A stretch of DNA of 64,000 nt from Aquanectria penicillioides (taxonomy: Eukaryota > Ascomycota > Sordariomycetes > Hypocreales > Nectriaceae), in NCBI GenBank assembly GCA_003415625.1, contig PYIU01000004.1, forward strand, positions 1,798,001-1,862,000, given 5' to 3'. Under the pieces are notes generated by a model that was not told the origin of the DNA, ran no database searches, and worked only from the letters and a program-made list of their open reading frames with translations. A program made the translations under genes and the position numbers. This document shows, in pieces, positions 1 through 11,332 of this stretch (its first letter is position 1; each line of letters opens with the position of its first letter).

Positions 1-66
1 ACTGGCAGGAAGCAACACCGCCTCTATGGTCCTGGTAGCCGTGTCGTCCTGGGGATTGGAGGCCAT
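1..66 (-). CDS. 5' end of an unrecognised protein, cut by the window edge
   Basis: On the minus strand an ATG at 66 opens 22 codons that run without a stop to the window edge. The peptide begins MASNPQDDTATRTIEAVLLP, which has ordinary codon use and composition for a soluble N-terminus. I do not recognise the family from so short a piece. The start is the first ATG after stops in this frame. The gene would be divergent from the methyltransferase-like gene at 1805, sharing the region between them as promoter. It could be a chance open frame, because 22 codons are weak evidence. Confidence 0.4.
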   Translation of the reverse strand, partial: MASNPQDDTATRTIEAVLLPAS

Positions 67-1804
67 AATGATGATCGTTTGAGGCTTAGTGGCGCCGAAC
101 TGGATGGGGATTGGATTTGGTGCTGAAGATGGGGGGCCGAGAGAGCGGCACGGCTGGTACCTAGCAGCCACCACCTCTGAGCGCTTATTGGGCACACAAA
201 ACCCAGCTCTGGGAGAGAGTGGCTCGATGGTGTTGATCGCGCCCAGTCCAGCTGATGCGGAGTGACGGCGACCTCGGCTCACCTGACCTGAAGCTGGTGT
301 TGAGATAGAGCGCGTCCTTGATCCAGGCGGGAGGGAGAATTGATAGGGGGGCGGGGGAGGAAGAGACGGCGGTGGTGCAAATGAGCTTCGGCGTCGTTGC
401 GTCCAGAAGATCAGGGTCCACGTTCTGGGTCTGTGTGCAGAGGTCGATGCGCAAACGTACGTGCAGCACCAGCACCGGGTCCGCAACGCGCTTCGAGGCT
501 AGTTCGGTTTACCACCGTTGATGAGCGCGAGAGGCAGAGTGCGGGGAGCAAAGCACAGATGAATGAAGGGATCAAAGCAATCAGGCGCGTGCTCGGAGTG
601 GTATGGAGAAGGGAAGTCTTTATTCGCAGCTGAGAAACGTCGGGCTTTAGTGGGCTGAAGAGTTTAAAGAGGCCCATGGAAGCTTAGGACGTGGGACAAG
701 GGACAGGGGACATGCATGGGAGTCGAGAGTCGAGAGTCGAGCGAGAGTCGAGCGAGAGTCGAGAGGGGACAAGGGAGGAAACAGGTGGGGCACTACTGCC
801 GGGGCTGCCCTCCAAGTCCAGCCAGACTCTCCTTCTCAGTTTGTTTTTCGACCTAACGTGAGCCTCCTAGGCGAGGTCACGGCTCCACGATTTGCCAGGG
901 GCTTCTAAGTCGGTCCCGTGGGCGGGGCAAAAGCAAAGCAACGCCCGGTGGCCCCGATCCTGCCGTTGTGATAGTAGGTATTGTTCATAGACTACGGAGT
1001 ATGTATGTCCTGGGCCGCAGCTCGAGGCGCTTGGGGGGAACGCACGCAAGCAGCGCACAATTGGCGCCAAACCGGGATGAAGGAGCTCGTTTTCAAGAGA
1101 CTTGTTGCTTTTGCCTAGCGCGATGCGATACCTGATGAGTGACGAGTCGCATCTCAAGATCTGACTAACCTATGGTTCTAGTTTTTGCCCTCCCGCGGGT
1201 TCCCGTTGAATGATTGGGGACTTCTGATGTGACTTTTCGGCCGATTTTCTTTTTTCTACTTCTTTTTCTCCCCTCCCCCATGCCTTCTCGGCTTCGCGTG
1301 CAAACGTCGGCAGTGTGCGATGAGGCATGCGGGTGGAGAGAACTTGGGCAACTTGACTTTGGAGGCGTCAAGAGTTCCTATCCGTCGTGGTCTAGTTGCC
1401 CCCTTGGCTGTCATAGAAGGACTATCGACTTCCACGCTGTTGGCCCATTCACTCAGCCTTTCTTCTTCCGTCACGCCCAACCATGTCCTATCGTGCAATG
1501 TGCAGCCAGCGTGTTTCGTTATGTGCTGTCGCATGCATCGGGAGTTGATGATGCGAACTGCCGGTCTCAACTTTTTTTTCTTCTGTCATGCTCTCTCATA
1601 CAGGGTAGTCGTCGTATCGTAACCCCTCCGCCGCACATATGAAATATCCACCACCACCACCCACCACCACCAAGAGTACCAGTACCCACTTTTCCCTCAG
1701 AGACAATCCGACGTCACCGTCGTCGGCTCAATTAATTAATTGCTCAGATTCCTTCTGGTGATCCTTATGCAACACTAAAACCCCCCTCTCCTCCCACTAC
1801 TATC
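67..1804. other. Intergenic region, probable divergent promoter
   Basis: About 1.7 kb without a supportable gene. It holds a GAGTCGA-type tandem repeat (720-764), a T/C-rich stretch near 1240-1280 and a CCA-rich microsatellite just before the downstream gene (about 1649-1672). Open frames here are short, overlap one another on both strands and lack splice or domain support. Confidence 0.6.
720..764. repeat. Short tandem repeat of GAGTCGA / GAGCGAGAGTCGA units
   Basis: Direct inspection shows consecutive GAGTCGA units, some extended by GCGA, covering about 45 bp. It lies in the non-coding region between divergent genes. No function is implied; it is a likely length-variable locus. Confidence 0.8.
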
Positions 1805-2993
1805 ATGCCTCGTCCCACAAAGTTTACCCACTGTGTTGACAGCCCGTCCTTCAACCCAGACGAGGTCATTTTGGATATCGACCGCCAAAAGCAAGCCATA
1901 GATTTCCTGACCAAAAGCGACCTGTACAATGCCAGCAGAGTCTTGCTTCAGTTGCCTGAACGGGATGTGTATACATACCATGCCATAACAAGTGTCAGAC
2001 TAGCCCAGGTCCAAGAAATCGTTGGCCTGGGTAATGTAAATGGCCTCCATTCTTGGTACCGCAACGAGGATCGCTCACCTGTAAGACCACAACCGAATTC
2101 ACCGAACCCCCCCAGAGAGGCTGAACCTCGTTGCAGAGAGATGCACCCCCCAAGCCAGACATTGAGGCCTACATTTCAGTTTTCAGTCCCTCGACCGCAA
2201 CTGCTTCGGCGCTCAAGAACTTGAGCACTAACGCTAAAAAAGGGTCTATCCGGGGTGAAGCTGCAGCCCACCTCGCCGCCAAGCGATATCTGCATCCCTC
2301 CTCAACGACCAAACTCACTATCCCAAATCAAAAAAGCCTCCTAGTTCTAATCCCTATTACGACTTTTGGGCGTGGTCTTGTCGGGAGCTTGAGTGGTGCG
2401 GTCCATGTCTCTCGGCGGAGCGGATGGCCACCAGCCATCACGTCTTGCCCATCTTTATGCATCATTTCGGTTGCGCCACACCCTCCCACGAAGGTCTGGA
2501 GATTCTCAAGATCCTTGCTGATGGACGTGATGTCGCCGACATTGGATCTGGAAACGGCTACTGGTCGTTCATGCTACGGCAGTACGGACTGAAGGTTCAT
2601 CCAGTGGATAACATGCAGAGCGAATGGCGTGTCAACTGGGTCAGTGATACAACCATATCAGACGGCGTACAGTGGCTGGGGAGAAACGCCGGAGGAAAAG
2701 ACATGGTTCTGCTCCTGGTGTATCCTGTTGTCGGCGGTGGAGTCGGAGGAGGAACAGAAGGCGGCTTCACTCGAAACCTCGTTGACGCCTTTCAGGGTGA
2801 TACTATTGCAGTGGTGGGCACACAAAACGGAAACGGATACACAGGATTCAGGAGCATGACGATGGACCAGTTCATGGAAAGGGAGCATAAGGAATGGTAC
2901 AAAGTGGTACAAATTCCGCTGCCTAGCTTCGCTGGCAAGGACGAGGCATTGTATGTTTTTCAACGAGGGGACAAGGCGCCTCGCGAAGAGTAG
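1805..2993 (+). CDS. SAM-dependent methyltransferase-like conserved fungal protein (one frame break)
   Basis: Exon 1 is 1805-2080 (92 codons, phase 0). A 56-nt intron follows (2081-2136, donor GTAAGA, acceptor TTGCAG), then exon 2 to the TAG at 2993. The product would be about 377 residues. The C-terminal half carries DIGSGNGYWSFML, the glycine-rich motif I of class I SAM-dependent methyltransferases, after a conserved-looking stretch FWAWSCRELEWCGP and SAERMATSHHVLPIFMHHFGC. The rest of the Rossmann fold is divergent and the substrate is unknown; it may be a methyltransferase fold without activity. Exon 2 starts in one frame (from 2137) and finishes in another (open from 2259). The switch lies near CCC at 2296-2298 and is explained by one missing base; no intron fits it. 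See the finding on recurrent frame breaks. Confidence 0.7.
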
Positions 2994-4771
2994 AGACGGG
3001 AAGAGCCTATCAAAGTTGAAACGCTTCGAGGCTGGCGCGTCAAGCAAAACTCAGTCGGGTTGACAAGAGACATAATGCCCTGAGCCAATGTGTAGAATTG
3101 GAAAAGCAGCGGTTGCTCTACATGGTCCACCGATTCGAGCCTTTTTCTTTCCTCTCTCACATGCATGCGATTAATTCATTTGATGCAGAAGGACAGGGCA
3201 ATAACTAAAATGGGTTGGTTGATAATGGAAATTGTGCTTGTCTGGCCCTCGTAAAAAATGCGCTGCTGTCGGTTGACGTCCGACGTCTGTCTCCAGTAGG
3301 GCCTTTGGGCGTGTTGAGGAAGCCTCGTATCTGTCAGAGGTGAGACACATAATGTTGGAAATGCTTGTTGCGAAGGCGATGCATCATGAGGTGGAAGGGG
3401 CTGGTGGGTGCCCAAAAGGCCTTACTATGTACATCCACATCCATCCACCCACCTTGCATGTCGCCGCCTGGATGTGGTTGGAAGTCCAAATTCTTCATTA
3501 AAGGACCATCGCAGCCGCAGCCAAATCCAGCCAATGCTCTTAGTACCCAGCCCTCCAATTAGACCTCATTAGGTTTTTCGGTGCTGATGAACCTGTACGA
3601 GCTCGAGCGGATTGACTCATTTCAACGCTGCCTCCCAGGGTTGAATTTTTTAGCCCCCACCCCAATGCATCAAGCATACGTACACAGCCGACGTATGATA
3701 TGCATCCCTCTCCTCTTCGACAAGGGCAAATTCTCTCTTTATGGCATGGAAACTGTCATGCCACATCCCGAAATTTCTGGCACCCTGCCTGTCAGCGGTT
3801 GGAGAGTGGACTCGAGGTACAGTAACTTATGTCGTCTGCACGGCCTCCTGCCTCGTGCGTGCAGCAACATGAAGCTTGGACTGCCCAGCCACACCACGGG
3901 CGAACCTTTGGCGCTCGGGGTGGCCGACTTCTGGAGATGTTCGGAGAGAGCGCTGCAAGCGCCATTGGCCTGCCCTGTGGGCGTTCCACCCAGGAGAATA
4001 ATCGACGCTGGCCCTGATGGTGGAGCGTCCCCCGCTGTGGGCGTCGGATGCGCTGCGCCATGGGCTCTCTGAAGGTCGAGAGTCCCCATCCGAGGACCCT
4101 GGGGCCTGTTGGTGGTCATCCTAGCGCCTGGCAGCCCGGTCCCTATGACGACTTGCCTGCATGGGTGACAACTGGAGCTGGCTGGCTGGAGGGGGACTGT
4201 TGGGGTGCCTATGGGGTGCTACAGGGTGCTACAGGGTGCTATGGGGGGTTAGATGGAGCAGTTTAGAGCAGTGGGAGGGGAGCTGTCCGCATAAGCCAAC
4301 TGCAAGTGAGGTTTCAGCCCCGGCGAGAGCCTGTCGACAGCGCCCTTGGCAGATTGCGGACTGCATACTGGTCGCATTTGCCTCTCTTGGTGGATTATGA
4401 CGCCTGGTGCTGATGCTGGTGCTGATGTTGGTGCTGGTGCTGGTGCTGACGCCGAGACTCAATCGCTAGCTAAATACTTCCTCTCTCCTGCTTCCTTCTC
4501 CTTCTCTCCCTCCACCAACCCCTTCCGTCCGCGCTCTCTACACAACCCTTTCCCCTCGCGATTGCGGTTGACACTGCGGTCGCGGGATATTGCGCTTCCT
4601 CGCCCAACCTCCCAAAAGGGTCCTTCCCCGCGCACCCCGCTCGCCCGCACGACTTGACCTTCATTCCAAGGCCAAGAGGCCAAGAACGACGGGCCTGAGC
4701 GCTCCCCAGCGAAAAAAACAGCACAACACCACACCACACCACACCAAACCACACAACACACCACCACTGCG
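2994..4771. other. Intergenic region and annexin leader
   Basis: About 1.8 kb. It contains GGTGCT-type repeats (4213-4246 and again about 4408-4450), then a C/T-rich run at about 4475-4560 and an ACACC-rich run at about 4725-4768 immediately before the annexin ATG, typical of a fungal promoter and leader. A 163-codon plus-strand frame at 3581-4072 has no recognisable features and I do not call it. Confidence 0.6.
4213..4246. repeat. GGTGCTACAG short tandem repeat
   Basis: Near-identical 11-bp units (GGGTGCTACAG, GGGTGCTACAG, GGGTGCTATGG) follow each other. They are upstream of the annexin gene and non-coding. Confidence 0.7.
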
Positions 4772-7722
4772 ATGTCGTCGCTCTACCCCGAGGACCACAG
4801 CCGCAAGGGCCGCTCCAGGTCGCGATCGCGTGACGGGCGCTCCAAGGACGAGCGAGCCCCGGAACCCTCCTCCGCCCCGTATGCCGATGTCCGCGAGCCC
4901 AGCTTCATCTACCCGGAAGATGATCTTGAGGACCGCTACAAGGGTCGACCCGATGTCCAGGCCAGCGGTGCTCTTCCCTACCCCGAGGAGGGTGGCATTT
5001 ACTCCATGCTCCCAGGCGACCAGGCTCTTTACGGCTATGATTCCCAGAAATCCACCTACAAGACAGCCTCGCCGACTGCAGAGGCCCAGTACCGTGGCTC
5101 ACACGGCCACGCAGAGTCTGGGAGTGGCCTGCTCCCCGGCGCTTTCCCTGAAGATGAGCCCCGCGGCAAAGGCAAAGGCAAGGATGAGGACCCCCACACT
5201 CGCTACGCCGATCCCCGCGACAGCTACGACAATCGTCGAGACGAGAAGTACAGTGGCCGTCGGGACGATCAGTATGATGGCCGACGCGAAGACAAACCCG
5301 ATGGCCGTCGCGAGGACAAGCATGAGCGCACAGAGGACAAGCTCCTCAAGTTCCTACCCGAAAAGTACAGGGGCAAATTTACCTCTGACGACGGCGGCCG
5401 CCCTTCAGATCCCGAAAAGGACAAGAAAGAGCACCGTACGGGGAAAGACAAGTACGATGACGACCTAGCCTACGGAAAGCCTGCGGTGCCCAAACGCCCG
5501 GCCCGTCGACTGACGATCTGGCGTATGGAAAGGGTACTGGACTCCCAGCAAAAGCAGCGGCAACGGCGGCGGCAGCATCGGCGGCGGCGGCAGCAACAGC
5601 AAAAGTAGCGGCGGCAGCAACGGCAACCGGTCAGGCCCTGACTCGTTTCGGCAGCCATGCAGCTGAGGACAAGCACGATAGTAGACGTGACGACAGACGT
5701 GACGACAGGCGCGACGAGCACGATGAAAGGTATGATTCCAAGTATTACGAGCGGCCCGACCACAGAGGCCCCGAAAGGTATGATGAGCGGCCTCATGACA
5801 AATACGATGAACGGTACTATGACAAGTACGATGAAAAGTACTATGAACAGTACGATGAGAGGTATTATGACAAATACGACGACGAGAGGGACTATCGCAG
5901 GGATGAGAAACGAGAGGAAAGAACAGACGAGAACCGTGTATCCAAGTACGCGTCCCGGGATGACAGCCCAGACCGACGACGTCCAGCAGATGAATATGGC
6001 TCCCGTCTTTATGAAGGCAAAGATGAACGAGACCCCCGCGACTCAATGGCGGATGAGTACAGAACTCACCGACGCAGCGATTCTGGGCGCGAAGGCTCTT
6101 ACGGCGCCCCAGCTAAGGTGCTGACTGTGGAGCCTGGAAGTCGAGTCGAGGAAAAGTCTTCAGAACGTCGCCATCGCAGGGAGAAGTCTTCTGATGCCCG
6201 TAGCAGCTCTGATCTACTCACTGTCGACTCTGGTCACCGAAAGCGAGACAAGTCAAAGTCTCGAGACAAGTCCAGGGAGCGATCGCGAGACCGCCGCAAA
6301 GACAAGTCTCCAGGCCCAGATTTGCTGTCTGTTGAGACAGGACGCCGCGAGAGGTCACGATCGAGAGACGGACGAGGCTCTTCATCGCTTAGTGTCGATA
6401 CAGGCCGTATAGCTGGCATGTCTCTTGCTTCCGCCCCAGCTTCGCCGCTACTTGAATCATACTACGGCACTTACCAGGATATGTCTCCTATGCCTTCTCC
6501 TCTACTGCTTGCATCTAAGAGCCAAGGCGAAGATCTCAGAGCTCTTGAGCCTCTCTCACCCATTGGTTCCGACCTTGAAGGTGATGGTAAAAAGCGCGGT
6601 CGCAGGGCTCGTTTCCATGATGCCGAGGACATTACAACCCAGATCGCTCAGGCTCTCAAGGGTAGCAAGCGCCCAATCACAGGTCCTCTCATAGAAATCT
6701 TGCCTGGCCTTACGCATGAGCAAGTCATGGAGTTGCGTCTTGAGTACAAGAAGATGGTCAAAACCGGATCGGAACGCAAGGGCGTCAACGTTGCCAAGCA
6801 CATCCGCGCTCGTCTCAAGGACGAGGATCCACTTCTAATGAAGGCGTGCTACGCGGTCGCTCTCGGTATGTGGGAAAGCGAAGCGTACTGGGCCAACTTC
6901 TGGTACCAGGGCGACAAAACTCGCCGCGAGCTTCTCATCGAATCACTCATGGGTCGCACCAACGAGGAGATCCGGGCCATCAAAGACTCGTTCTCAGACA
7001 AAAAGTACGACAATAGTCTCACCAAGTGCATGAAGACAGAGCTCAAAGAGGACAAGTTTAAGAGGGCTGTTCTCATGGTTCTGGACGAGCGTCGCATGGA
7101 GGAGTATGATGAATATGGCCGCCGCGTTCCCATCGACTACGACTTGGTCGACCATGATGTGAGCGAGCTCCGCCGCTCCGTCAAATCGGAGAAGGGCGGC
7201 GAAACAGCCATGATTGGCATTGTCGTCCAGCGCAGCGACTCCCACCTACGCGCCATTCTTCAGGAATACGAGCGTCATTACCACGCCAACTTTGCTCGTG
7301 ATGCCCTCATAAAGAGTGGAAACCTTGTTGTGAGTATCCCTTGACCCCTTGTATCTCTTCTCTTCCCCCATACAGCGTAGCTGACAACCCCTTGCCAGGG
7401 CGAGCTCCTCGCACACATACTCAACGGCGTCATCAACCGCCCTGTACGTGATGCCCTCCTCTTGCACCACGCCCTCACCGCCTCCCGCAAGGACGGCCTG
7501 CGTCGCGAGCTGCTCATCTCGCGCCTCGTCCGTTACCACTGGGACCCGCAGCACATGCGGGCCGTCAAGGTGGCCTACCGGGAGCGCTACAACAAGAGCC
7601 TCTCGGATGCCGTCCGCGATGCTACAAGTGGCGAGTGGGGGCTTTTCTGTCGCGAGCTCTGCATTGCTCGCACGCCCGATGACGTGCGGAGATTTGAAAA
7701 TGTGTCTGTCAGCAGATACTAG
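4772..7722 (+). CDS. Fungal annexin with long charged, disordered N-terminal region
   Basis: Exon 1 is 4772-7329, intron 7330-7398 (69 nt, donor GTGAGT, branch CTGAC, acceptor TTGCCAG), exon 2 7399-7722. The product is about 960 residues. Roughly the first 600 are low-complexity and highly charged (RSRSRDGRSK, RRDD and YDERYYDKYDE repeats, a poly-Ala stretch near 5540-5640), so disordered. The last third is an annexin core: ITGPLIEILPGLTHEQVMEL, then helices such as GVNVAKHIRARL, ELLIESLMGRTNEEIRAI, LLAHILNGVINRPVRDALLL and LRRELLISRLVRYHWDP. Annexins bind acidic membranes, usually with Ca2+; this resembles the large annexin-like proteins of filamentous ascomycetes, whose calcium-site residues are often degenerate. 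The reading frame shifts by one base between 5480 and 5511 (see findings). A non-consensus 47-nt intron 5486-5532 is the only splicing alternative. It converges with the Rqc2 gene, with 253 bp between stops. Confidence 0.85.
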
Positions 7723-7975
7723 GTGGCTGGATGGGGTGGCGTGGTTGTTTCCTTTTGCTATTGCCTGGAAGTGGTATTTTGTGAGATTGTAATCGCGTTC
7801 AGGATACCTATGTGATGTGATGTGACCAGTATGTCTTGTTGCAATGAAGTTACGGCCTCTCATTTCAAGGAGCATCTAGATGAGTTCCATGCGCCTCCTA
7901 TAGATACCTCTCTACAAAATGACACGCGTATTTCCTTTTCCCTACACTTCATCAACGAGTAACAGTTTTTATTCA

Positions 7976-10900
7976 TCATGATCGCTTTGATCCCTTGCCG
8001 CCTCTTCCTCCCTTGCCCTGACCCTTTGAACCACCGCCACTCTTCTTGCCACCACCGCCGCCGCCGCCACCGTTGCCGCTCCCGCCACCTCCCGTGCCAC
8101 CCGACATCATCACTCTGACCTTTCCAACAGGCACGCAGTTGTACGTCTCCTCAGGCTTGAGCGATTTGATGAGTTCGACCTCGCGGGGCCACATGCGCTC
8201 GGCGTCGCGAGCCGTCTCATCAACAACGCCCTTGCGGCTACTGGCTGCCTTCCAGCGATCCAAGACCTCCTTGACAGCCTTGCCCTTCTTGGTGGCGCCG
8301 GGCTGCATCTTTGCCTTATACTTGAAGCGACCGAGGGCGTTCCACGGGGCGCACACGGGGATGATTTCGAGGATCTCATCTCCGGGGAGGGAGCCAACTA
8401 AGGAATCGAGGATGGTCATCTGATCAGCCTCGTCAGCATCGAGCATGTCAATACCCTCGTCCATCATGACTCGTCGGATTTCTTCGTGTTCGGCTGTTTC
8501 CTTCTGCTGCCTTTGTTGCTGGGCACGGCGACGATCCTTTGCAGCCGCTTGTTCGGCTTCGCGCTCAAGCTTGACCTTAGCCTCTGCCTCAGCCCTCTGC
8601 CGGCCAGCTGAGGCCCCGATGAGGGCCTCAGCGGTGGCACGATCTTCATCGTCTTGATCTCTGTACTTGGCCGCAATCTTCTTTGCTTTGCCACGTTGGC
8701 CACGCTTAGCAGGAGCCTTCTTTCCCGGCGTTGGGGTAGCCGTGCCGGAGGTTACGGCAGGCGATTTGCTTGGTGCCTCCGATATGTCAGTGACGGATTG
8801 AGGTGGTTCTAAATCATCGACATCTTCTTCATCCGACTTGTCATCATCCTGTCGAGCAAGGGATACCTCCGATGCTGGATCGGGCTCGACTTTCAGTTCG
8901 GAGATGCCTTCTTCAACCTCCTGAGTGGCCTTGTCAACATCATCATTGCCGAATGCCTGAAGTGGGTTGATTCGGAGGTTTTTGTCCTTGCGCTCGTCTT
9001 CGGACTCGTCATCAGAGGCCTCTTCAGGATCTGCTGGATCATCCTGGTCTGGTTCGGCGTGTTGAGAATCTTCTTGCTCCTCAGTCTGTGGGGCAGATCG
9101 TACAGCCTCATTGCCAGCCGTAAATTCACCATCATATAGGCGATGTTTCACGTGTTTTGCTTTGCTCTCGTCGCTAATCTTGAACATGACCCCTAGGCCG
9201 AGCAGAAGCTGGGCCGGGGGGAGAAAGTTCTTCTTGCCTCTAACCATGAAACTTCCTGTTGGTAAGAACTCCCCAGTAGGTGCTGATTTCGAAACCTGGT
9301 CGGCATTGACCCACCAGGCTGACATGCCAGCCTTCGAGTCCCAAGCATCAGACGAGCAGACTGAAAGCGAACCGGCCTGGGAAAGAGTTGCTGGTGGGAT
9401 CGGTGCATCTGGTGTCTTAGGGTTATTCTTGATGACAACGCTCGACGCTCCGTGGAGGTCAGCGTGACAGTAAACATCGCCTTTCCGCAGGTACTTCTTG
9501 TAGATAATCTCATTCTGCTGAGCATCTTTGCCGCCAATAACCAGGTATCCATCAGAGGAGATGAACCAGGTAAATTTTTCGAACCACATTTGCTTGCGGA
9601 TTGGTTGGAGGAGGGCCTTTTCCTGCTTGAGTCCTTTCTTGAGATCCTCTGCAATCTTTTGCTCGGTGCTCTTCAACGCTTTTGTCGCCTGTTGCTGAGT
9701 CTTCTCCTCTTTAACGGCTGCAGTCTTTCGCTGATCATAGTACTCTCTAGCATTGCTCCAGGGAGTGAGTGCGAGGTTGATATCCACAGTCAAGACCTTC
9801 GCCAATGTCTTTCCTTTTGCAAATGCCGACTCATCGGCGCTTTCATCGGCGCTATCGTCCGTCTCGTAGGGGTCATCATCTTCTTCTTCAAATTCTTCTT
9901 CGGCAAGCTCCAAAGCGATGATGTTCTCGGCCAAGTTAAGGGGTAACTTGATTACTTCCGCAACGGGGTTATGTCTCTTCTTCTCCCGCTCGACTAACTT
10001 TCCAACATCTACCCAGTCCATACCCTGGTTGAGGAGTCCATTGACAGCATCCATGGCTTCTTGAACTCGCTCGACATTAGCTTCGATTGCAGCTGCCTTG
10101 CGTTGGTTCAAAGCCTGTGCTTCTTGCAGGCCCTCGATTCTCTTGGACTGTTCAAGTTTTGCTGCATCTAGCTTTCTCTTTGCCGTCGCTTCTCGCTCAG
10201 TAAGCCTAGCTTCAAGCTTCTGCCCCTCGATTGAAGAAAAGAACTCATCCACAGTTTCATTATAGCTCTTAAACTCTATAACTTCAATTGCGGTGTCCTT
10301 CTCCAACTTGTAGGGTACGAATGGGTGGAAGTCGTCGTACAGCAGACCTCCTCGCTTGGTCTGGGACTCATCCTGCTCAGTGGTTTCTGGTTTGGGCGCA
10401 GTTCGCTTCGCAAAAATGTATCCCGGGCAATTATTCGAACTGGTAATCTCCTCGACAGTTTTTCGAGCTTCGGAGAGTGATCTCACCAGCTCTTCTAATA
10501 ATGTCTCGCTTGCCAAAACATCTTCCGGTTTCTTTGTGGTGTCAAACAGGTTCTTCTGCAGGGCGTGATCAACTAGAATCGGTGGGATTTCGGTGATCGA
10601 AACGGCCAGGGCCTTCCTCAAATCACCACCCGGTTTCCCCTTGAGCTTCTTCGAGGATGCAGCCGCAGTTGCGGCCTTCTCCACCGCGGTTTTCAGGGCA
10701 TCGTGAACTCTCTCCTTCGTCAAAGGTGGGATCCCGGAAAAGTTTTGTCGGTTCTCTAGCAAGTACTGAAGTCCCACTCGTTGAGGTTCTTGGCTTTCAC
10801 CTTCGGAAACTGTTCTGGCGAGAGTGAGTATCTTCAACTCTGCATCGGTGAGAATAATATTGCCGCTCTGTTGGTTCCACGTTGTCAAACATCAGTGCTC

Positions 10901-11332
10901 GGATATTAAGGTGTTTGGGGGCGACATACGGCAAAGAACTCCAAGAACAATCTGTATTGACCATCGCTAAATTGAAACTCGAGAATCCGGTCAGTTCCAA
11001 CTTGAATAACTGCAGTCAAGCGCCGAGTTTTCAGAAACTTTCGAAGTCGTGCGACGAAGGCAGAGGGGGCCGCCGCCGTTGTTCGGGCAAATTCGGTAAG
11101 GTGGCAGCGGAAGCCAGTATCAATGACGAGTTGCTTCTTGTTGTCGGGCTTCGCGAACTTGAGCAGGAGGATTTTGGAGGAGAGGTCATAAACATTGGAC
11201 AGTCGCAGAGTCACCAGGTCCTCCTGGAGCTCATGAGCGATGACCTGCGGGGTAATAGTCAGCGACTGAGCAACAACTGCCGCCACGGACTTCCCTCACC
11301 TTGACATCCAGGGACGAGAACCTCTGCTTCAT
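7976..11332 (-). CDS. RQC2: Ribosome quality control factor Rqc2/Tae2 (NEMF, NFACT family)
   Basis: Three exons on the minus strand: 11332-11300, 11244-10930 and 10867-7976, with introns of 55 and 62 nt (donors GTGAGG and GTATGT). The product is about 1079 residues. The start MKQRFSSLDVK is typical of eukaryotic NEMF/Rqc2. Asp9 and the Asp96-Arg97 pair match positions shown in yeast Rqc2 (D9, D98, R99) to be needed for CAT-tail formation. In order: NFACT-N domain, central coiled coil with charged stretches, NFACT-R (DUF814) at about 540-665 including MWFEKFTWFISSDGYLVIGG and DLHGASSVVIK, a long acidic/lysine-rich disordered segment, NFACT-C (DUF3441) at about 945-1045 including PVCAPWNALGRFKYK, and a Gly/Lys-rich tail. 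The family binds 60S subunits carrying stalled peptidyl-tRNA, recruits the Ltn1 E3 ligase and adds C-terminal Ala/Thr tails in the cytosol. All exons are intact, in contrast to some neighbours. Confidence 0.95.

Noticed and set aside
3581..4072. 163-codon frame upstream of the annexin gene
   Set aside because: No recognisable features; overlaps frames on both strands and ends in a repeat-rich intergenic stretch.
5486..5532. 47-nt intron in the annexin gene
   Set aside because: Phase would fit, and a CTGAC branch exists, but the donor GTGCCC is poor and the segment encodes a conserved second copy of DDLAYGK differing only at silent sites.
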